Source of the DNA: Allantophomopsis cytisporea
Taxonomy: Eukaryota; Ascomycota; Leotiomycetes; Phacidiales; Phacidiaceae
Length of the DNA: 64,000 nt
NCBI GenBank assembly: GCA_024752435.1
Contig: CP103032.1
Location: forward strand, 1,054,001 to 1,118,000
Direction of reading: 5' to 3'
This document shows, piece after piece, positions 58,016 to 64,000 of the stretch (position 1 is its first letter; the number at the start of each line of letters is the position of its first letter). Made by a program: the position numbers and the translations under genes. Below the pieces are notes generated by a model, which was given only the letters and a program-made list of their open reading frames with translations, did not search any database and was not told the DNA's origin.

Positions 58016-59985
58016 ATGGCAATCTCATTATCGCGTTTCCCAATCTTAGCAGTGCTCTTTGTAGCATTTGCATCCATTGCGCAAGCCGCCAATGTCACTT
58101 TCAACTGGAATATCACATGGGTCACTGCCAACCCAGATGGCGCGTTTGATCGCCCAACTATTGGTATCAATGGCCAATGGCCACTTCCAGTGATGAAGGT
58201 CACCATAAATGATACTGTCATCGTCAATGTCGATAACCAGCTCGGAAACCAATCTACTACTCTCCATTTCCATGGCCTGTACATGTATGGTAGCAATGAG
58301 ATGGATGGGCCAGCAATGGTCACCCAGTGCGGTATTCCAGCCGGATCTCAATTTCAGTACAAGTTCACTGTAAGTCAGAAACTTCTCCTGTTTAAAAACT
58401 TCACAAATTAATTTCTGTAGGCCAACCAATCTGGAACTTACTGGTACCATTCTCATGACAAGGGACAATACCCTGATGGTCTCCGAGCACCTTTGATCAT
58501 TGAGGACCCAAACTTTCCTTATGCTGATGCTTATGATGAGGAATTCTCCCTGTCTGTTTCCGATTGGTATCATGATCAGATGCAAGATCTTCTCCCAACA
58601 TTTATTAACAAAATCAACCCAACTGGTGCTGAGCCTGTACCAAACGCAGCTCTCTTCAACGACACTCAGAATCTGACTGTTGCTGTTGAGCCCGGAAAGA
58701 CCTATCTTTTCCGTATGGTGAACATTGGAGCCTTTGCTGGTCAATACATCTGGTTTGAGGGCCACAACATGACTGTCATCGAAGTTGACGGTGTCTATCA
58801 TCAAAAGTCAGAGGAGACGTCCATGATTTACCTTGGAGCCGCTCAAAGATGCAGTGTCTTGCTTACTACCAAGAACGAAACTACTGCCAACTACGCCTTC
58901 ATGAGCAGCATGGACACTGTAAGTCCTATTGTATCCATCTGTTATTTTCAGTACTCATTAATCTACAGACTCTTTTCGACACTATTCCAGATGACCTAAA
59001 CTGGAACGTTACTGGCTGGCTCGTTTACGATGAGGCCAACGATAACCCAGCAGCCGCCTTACTTGATGAGCTCAATCCATTCGATGACTTTGATCTTGTA
59101 CCATACGACGAGATGGCTCTCTTGCCCAGCCCAGACAAGGTTATTACTCTGGAAGTTATTATGGACAATCTCGGTGACGGAGCCAGTTACGCCTTTTTTA
59201 ATAACATCACCTACAAGTCCCCCAAGGTGCCAACTCTCTACACGGTCATGAGCACGGGTGACGATGCCGCAAACCCAACAGTCTACGGCGAGTACACGCA
59301 TCCTTTCGTTCTTAAGAAAGATGAGATTGTTGAGATTATCGTCAACAACGACGACACGGGCAAGCATCCTTTCCATTTGCACGGGCACGACTTCCAAGCC
59401 GTTTGGCGTTCCGAGGAGAATGGTGGTTTCTACGACCCAGACGCCGCCAACAATACATACCCGGCAACCCCAATGCGTCGCGATACCTTCGTGATCTACC
59501 CCATGGGCAGTATCGCCATGCGTTTCAAGGCCAGTAACCCTGGAGTGTGGCTGTTCCATTGCCATATTGAGTGGCACGTTGACTCTGGTCTCATCGCCAC
59601 AATGATTGAGGCCCCTCTTGAAATACAGCAGACACTTTCCATCCCAGACGACCATTTTGCTGCGTGTGACGCAGCTGGCATTGCCACCACCGGAAACGCC
59701 GCTGCTAACACCGTTGACTTCCTTGATCTTAAGGGCCAAAACAAGCCCCCGAACCCATTGCCAAAGGGGTAAGTCCTTTTCCATTCTATGCCCATGTAAG
59801 GACTGTGACTGACCGACTGCTATAGTTTCACCCCAAGAGGTATTGTCGCCTTGACCTTCTCCTGTATTGCCGCTCTCCTCGGTCTTGCCGTCATTTCCTG
59901 GTATGGGTTGGCTGATATGGGCGCTGCTTCATTCGAGCACGAGAGAAGAAGAATTGCTGCTGCGGGTATTGATACCTCTGAGTAA
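58016..59985 (+). CDS. FET3: Multicopper ferroxidase Fet3
   Basis: A 603-residue cell-surface ferroxidase that oxidises Fe(II) to Fe(III) and hands it to Ftr1. Exons are 58016-58369, 58421-58918, 58969-59768 and 59826-59985; introns are 50-57 nt with clean GTAAGT donors, and frame is kept. A signal peptide covers about residues 1-24 (AVLFVAFASIAQA). Copper-site motifs are LHFHGLYMYG, WYHSHDKGQYPDG, HPFHLHGHDF and HCHIEWHVDSG, so all ten His and the Cys ligand are present. Many N-x-S/T sites fit a secreted ectodomain. The last exon supplies the single C-terminal membrane anchor (IVALTFSCIAALLGLAVISW), which distinguishes Fet3 from soluble laccases, and a short cytosolic tail. It is divergent to FTR1, with iron-regulatory sites upstream. 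Confidence 0.97.
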
Positions 59986-60413
59986 ACAGATCCCAGGCCG
60001 GAGGAGAAACACAGTACATAAATTTTTAAACCTGCCCCACTGCCACATGATACCATAATTCTCAATCGTGGCAGATTGGAGGAAGGATTGATCTAGGGAT
60101 GCTATGGAAAGCACACAAAAAAGTATTTGGGAGGCATATGATGATGATGCATGATCCCATGGCGTCTTCGCTATATTTATGTTTGTATATAGCTTTATGT
60201 GTATTGTAATGACTAGACGAGAAACATTCTTTGAAAACATTCAGAACATACAAGATCAATCGATGAACAAAGGAGTGAAAACCAAATCATGTTCATTGCT
60301 ACTGTACAGGCCTATTACTATATATGTAGCTGAGTATACATGTACAAACAATGCCCTTGTCTAGTGCTTCCATTCCAACTCATCCCAATCCCAACACCAC
60401 TCTCTACAATCAA
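59986..60413. other. Intergenic between convergent FET3 and PP2C genes
   Basis: A 428-bp spacer holding both 3' UTRs. No repeat or coding segment was recognised. Confidence 0.5.
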
Positions 60414-62315
60414 TCAAGTCCTCCTCTTGCGCGGATCACTGGCCTCACTCCTCCTAAACTCCCGCAGCTCCCTCGTACCCAATCCCCCACCGCCACCCTC
60501 AGCCCTCCTCTCCCATCCCCCAAGCCTAACAACCAATGCAGTAGCATTATCGCCCTCCTTGCTAACCTCCGTCGCAAAGCCAACCAAGTCTCTAGCTCCC
60601 TGCTCCGGCGTCCTCGCCTCCTTGACAATATCCACGATTTCCTGATCCCCCAGCGTCCCACTGATCCCATCGCTAACCAGCACAACAAAGCTGTACTGCG
60701 CGGGTCCCAGCTCCGCGCGAACCAGCTCCGGCTCCGCAGACACGCCGATGCGTTTACTCGCCATGTCGCCGAACGCCCGCGTGTTCGCGAGACCGGACAT
60801 GCGCTCCTCGCCGAAGGAGTCGGTGACAAAAGATGTTGCGTAGCGACGAAGGCGCGTGCTCTCGATTGGAGAGCTTGGGTGGTGGTTGGTGGTCAGCGGG
60901 ACAGCCTGCCCTGTCGCTGTGCTGCACAGCAGGATGCGCGTGTCGCCTACGTGGGCAACGACGAGAGTCGACGGTGATGACGGGTGCCAGAAGGGCGTGG
61001 GACTCGGGGTGCTGATCAGCGCTATGGAGCAGGTGCTGCCACCCTTGAAGCGCGTTGGTCCGCCTATCTTCTCGCGCGGAGACACGCGCCCGAGGATGTC
61101 GTCGTTGTTGAGGGGTGTGTCGGAGAGCGAGGGGGATGAAGGGTCTGGTTTTGAGGCCTGTGCAGAGACGAAATCGAAGTCGGCGAGGAGGAAGGAGTAC
61201 ATCAGCACCGACTCGATAGTTATAGGTGGCGTTTCGTTCTCGGGGGAGTTGGGCAACGCAAAATGAGCGGGTTGGAAGCGTCGGAAATAGCCTCCTACTG
61301 TGTCTTTCCATTGTTTGACAAGTGAGAGCTGTAACTTCCTTGCTTTTGCCGCATTTGACTGTTGCGGTTGCGGCTCTTCTTTCTTGATAGTCGATGCTGC
61401 CGCCTGCGCGACCTCCTCCTCACTTTTGACATCCACGCTCTTCAAAGCATCTCTGCCCTTCGCATCAATATCTGTATCAACCGCCTCTTCCCCATCATCA
61501 TCCTTGCTCTGATCCTGCCCTTTCTTCAAGCTACTTTTCAGCTCAAATTCCTCGGCCGACCTCTCCACATAGCCATGCAACCTATCCTGCAAAAACTCAC
61601 TACACTCAGTCCCACCATGCCCATCAAATACGCCGAAATAAAACACCTGCGGATCACCACTCGCGCCCTCAGCAGAGGTAGCGCCCTCATCCTTCTTCTT
61701 ATTCCGACTCAGGCTGATAGGCGCCCGCTTCGCAAACGCAGGTATCTCGATCGTGCCGGCCTGGTACTTATCCTCGTTGTAGGGACGCGTGCCGCGCGAC
61801 ACCGAGACGCCGAAGTGGTGTTTGGCGCTGCGGAGAGGAATGCGTACGACGGTGAGCTCGCGCGAGCCACCGACCATGGGTGGGGGTGCGACCGGTGAGA
61901 GCTTACCATTGGGTGTGTGCGGTGTAGAAGCTGAACGTGGGAGTTTGTGATGGGGGCCTGCGGCTGAGCGGGAGTCGGGGTGGAGGGATGAGGAGGGGAG
62001 ATGGGTTACAAAGTAGTCATGGAAGTACCGGCGACCCAGGATTGAGAGGCGTCGTTGCAGCGGCGTATGTACTGAGCTGATGGCATGTCGTCGGGGGCTG
62101 TGGTTGTTGATTGTGTGGTGAGACCGTCGAGCGGGTGTTGGTAAGGGAGATGGCCTTCTTCGACGAATCGTGGATCTGGTGATAAAAGTTGAGATGAAAT
62201 CTGGAGGAGCTTATTAGAACCCTTATCTCCATCGCATGTTATCGTTGCAATACTTACCATAGGTATCTGTAATTGACCAACCAGTTGACCTCGATGTCCT
62301 TTTCATTCCCGCCAT
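60414..62315 (-). CDS. PP2C-type phosphatase, mitochondrial Ptc6-like
   Basis: A 614-residue Mn/Mg-dependent Ser/Thr phosphatase. Exon 1 (62315-62258) and exon 2 (62200-60414) are joined by a 57-nt intron (GTAAGT, TTCTAAT branch, CTCCAG) giving ITDTYDFISTF in frame; without it a TAA blocks the frame. Residues 20-75 are Arg/Ser-rich (TRSTIRRRRPSPLPTPARR) and lack acids, suggesting mitochondrial targeting. The region QRRLSILGRRYFHDYFVTHLP is conserved in fungal Ptc6/Aup1 proteins. Catalytic motifs are RPYNEDKYQ, FGVFDGHGG (about 208-216), VVAHVGDTRILL, VLVSDGISGTLGD and GDNATALVV. A polar, acidic insert of about 100 residues (EEAVDTDIDAKG...) lies between the second motif and GGSTCS. Yeast Ptc6 acts in mitochondria and affects mitophagy and pyruvate dehydrogenase dephosphorylation. 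The ATG at 62315 is chosen because it alone opens the spliced frame. Confidence 0.9.
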
Positions 62316-62401
62316 TGCTAGACAGAGCTTTCCAGTACAATCTCAATTACCACCGTCAATCCCAACCTCTCGATTTGCATAAAATGACAACGTGCAATAT
62401 T

Positions 62402-62812
62402 CTAAAGCTCATACCATATAGACAAGCAATATCGTAACAAGAGAGAGCCGAGACGTCGTAGATACAACCAAGGTAGAAAGATAGCACACGCAATATCTAA
62501 AAGTGCAACAACGACTTCGAAACCAACGAAACGGACAATGTCGTATCGACTATGCCGATTGCAATCTGGATGGTAATCAAGACAAGAATGAGCGGGAGTC
62601 GGGGAGAGGGAATGCAATAAAGGTCTGGAGAAGAGAGCCGGGCGTTGTTGGAGCCTTGTACCCGGCGATAGCTTCGAGTTCCCCACGTTTTCGGTAAGTC
62701 GAAGCCGGTGCGCGCGCAGCGTCATAGCCAATTTCCTCGTAAACAATGCGTCTCTGCGAACTTTCTCCTTGATTGACAAGTTAGAAAGGTCCTCATTGGT
62801 TATAAATTCCAT
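62402..62812 (-). CDS. Doubtful 136-codon reading frame
   Basis: It begins MEFITNEDLSNLSIKEKVRR and reads plausibly for about 45 residues. It then becomes Ser/Pro/Arg-rich, with a late hydrophobic stretch FEVVVALLDIACAIFLPWLY. No family is recognised. It lies just upstream of the PP2C gene, so it may overlap that promoter or be a small membrane protein with an unseen intron. Confidence 0.22.
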   Translation of the reverse strand: MEFITNEDLSNLSIKEKVRRDALFTRKLAMTLRAHRLRLTENVGNSKLSPGTRLQQRPALFSRPLLHSLSPTPAHSCLDYHPDCNRHSRYDIVRFVGFEVVVALLDIACAIFLPWLYLRRLGSLLLRYCLSIWYEL

Positions 62813-63273
62813 ACTCCTTTAGAGTTCATTTTAATTTCTAACAAATACTAATATGAATACTGCATTTTAATACCCTGATTTTAATTCTTGGTTTTTATTC
62901 TAGATTAATCTGACTATTGCATCGATACTGTCAATCAAACGCCGATCATAGATGTCGCTATCCTCTCCCTCACAGGCATTCTCCTATCCCATCAATTAGG
63001 AGCTTTACTAAAAGCACACATGAGATTGCTCATACGACTTAATTATAGCAAAATATTGTTTCAAAATTATGGACTGATACATGATCAAAGTGGGCCAGGA
63101 CCCAAACGACAAAGTACGATCAAACACCACAATCTCAGGCACAACTCAACCCAAGAAATTCATCATCTCAATCTCACAAACACAGCAAAGCAAGGAAAGA
63201 ATACGTAGAAAGCGGTCAGTTCGAAGCCTACATGCCCCAACCATGGAAATATCCCCTAATCCGGGCCTTCATG
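62813..63273. other. Intergenic, 460 bp
   Basis: AT-rich sequence with a few short open frames. No feature was recognised. Confidence 0.45.
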
Positions 63274-63607
63274 CTACCAGCCCACATAGCCACGATAGTT
63301 ACACGAAGCAAATACCACCAACAACATCATATTTAACCCCAACCACCAAACATAATCACAAACAACAATATACAAAAGCCCATACCGCATGCTAGAAATC
63401 CCCAGCCTCCCATCCCAGTGCAAAGCAAGAAGAGGCACAGAGAAAACAGAAAAAGCAATTGCTAGGAGCCAACCAAGCGCCTCGCCCCCCCAATCCATTT
63501 CCCCTAGAACGCTAATAATCAGAGTAGTAAAAGACAACAACGCCTTGTGGTCCGTAAGAGAATCGTTAGAAAGCCAAAAGTCAACATAACATGCCGAGAC
63601 CCAGGTG
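63274..63607 (-). CDS. Possible membrane-protein 3' exon
   Basis: A minus-strand frame after a TTGTAG acceptor-like site reads SACYVDFWLSNDSLTDHK, then two or three hydrophobic helices (LLSFTTLIISVLGEMDW; WLLAIAFSVFSVPLLAL; GLLYIVVCDYVWWLGL) and a stop at 63274. It has no ATG at its start, so it would need an upstream exon. No donor that keeps phase with the gene at 63649-64000 was found. It may be the end of another transcript or a relic. Confidence 0.22.
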
Positions 63608-63648
63608 CTACAACAGCGTGCTCGCGGGTGATATCATCCGACAAGCAT

Positions 63649-64000
63649 CTATGATCTCTCGCCGCCAGCAGCTGACACAGCTCTACCGTTGGCACCAGCA
63701 GCGTGATAAGCACCGATATTCTGGAATCCCCTGGAAAAGAATTAGTAAAATCCAAATAGTTGAAATTGTATAGCATACCTGGTAAGGTCAAATCCTTTTT
63801 CGTCCTCATCAACATCATCAGGAAGCTCGTCCATCCTAACACGATTGACCGCTGCACTCCGACTAGGACTGCCCTCGGCCCGGACACTGGGTGGACTACT
63901 ACTACCAACACCAGCAGTCAAGAGAGCAGCTGAACCACCGCCTTTGATGGGACTCGTATCGAGAAAAGTGCCTCTGAGGGGTGTGTTTCCTTGACCAAGC
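63649..64000 (-). CDS. C-terminal part of an unidentified gene (runs off window)
   Basis: Two exons on the minus strand, from the window edge to 63779 and 63730-63649. They are joined over a 48-nt intron (GTATGC...TTTTCCAG) and keep frame at GFDLTRGFQNIGAYH. The visible 100 residues are low complexity at first (GNTPLRGTFLDTSPIKGGG, Ser/Pro-rich), then MDELPDDVDEDEKGFDL and a small-residue tail AAGANGRAVSAAGGERS. The clean intron and codon pattern support a real gene. The family cannot be named from this part. Confidence 0.6.

Noticed and set aside
59059..59784. 241-codon antisense frame opposite FET3 exon 3
   Set aside because: It is a shadow of the ferroxidase coding sequence.
60754..61898. 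Open frames of 136-185 codons overlapping the PP2C gene
   Set aside because: They are shadows of the GC-rich phosphatase exon, which has all PP2C motifs.
1..64000. tRNA, rRNA or CRISPR loci
   Set aside because: No cloverleaf with convincing A/B boxes, no rRNA signature and no spaced repeat array was seen by eye. A covariance-model search would be needed to exclude a tRNA.

Overview
The window is nuclear DNA from a filamentous ascomycete (Pezizomycotina). The reasons are: protein genes broken by short GT-AG introns (mostly 45-65 nt, with CTAAC/CTGAC/CTAAT branch motifs), typical single-copy fungal genes, long AT-rich or low-complexity intergenic DNA, and decayed coding fragments. The mix of gene families would fit Leotiomycetes (Sclerotiniaceae or relatives), but that is inference. 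No rRNA, tRNA, CRISPR array or intact transposon was recognised.

Layout. 0.3-1.7 kb: inositol-polyphosphate 5-phosphatase with a hydrophobic C-terminal tail (minus). 1.7-7.2 kb: gene-poor, with one possible decayed gene. 7.2-9.0 kb: MFS drug:H+ antiporter-type transporter. 10.3-12.2 kb: RBM39/Rsd1-type splicing factor. 13.8-15.1 kb: J-domain plus zinc-finger protein. 15.1-30.3 kb: a 15-kb stretch without a conventional gene, full of microsatellites, minisatellites and polypyrimidine tracts; near its middle a likely spliced leader precedes a 30-codon reading frame. 30.3-31.1 kb: Arp2/3 subunit ARPC5. 32.0-34.4 kb: coiled-coil protein of unknown function. 36.1-36.8 kb: a second J-domain/zinc-finger protein whose HPD motif reads LPD. 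37.4-38.5 kb: NDUFAF5-type methyltransferase. 39.0-41.05 kb: TAF4 of TFIID, divergent from YSH1/CPSF73 (41.6-44.5 kb). 45.2-46.4 kb: von Willebrand A protein. 47.2-48.7 kb: BTB-like protein. 48.7-51.2 kb: a decayed patch with a 96-nt hairpin and a possible UstYa-like relic, followed by an 8-cysteine secreted protein (51.2-51.6 kb). 53.1-60.0 kb: divergent reductive iron uptake pair FTR1 and FET3. 60.4-62.3 kb: mitochondrial-type PP2C phosphatase (PTC6-like). 63.6-64.0 kb: C-terminus of an unidentified gene that runs off the window.

Functional links. The clearest unit is FET3-FTR1: Fet3 oxidises Fe(II) at the cell surface and Ftr1 imports the resulting Fe(III). Their 3.4-kb shared upstream region holds five exact copies of ATCWGATAA, the site bound by fungal iron-repressing GATA factors of the SreA/Sre1/URBS1 type, in three groups (FTR1-proximal, central, FET3-proximal). 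TAF4 and YSH1 share a 505-bp divergent promoter and serve transcription initiation and mRNA 3'-end cleavage. Most other neighbours look like ordinary unlinked housekeeping genes. All gene models were spliced by hand; every multi-exon model given with confidence above 0.7 keeps one open frame across its junctions.
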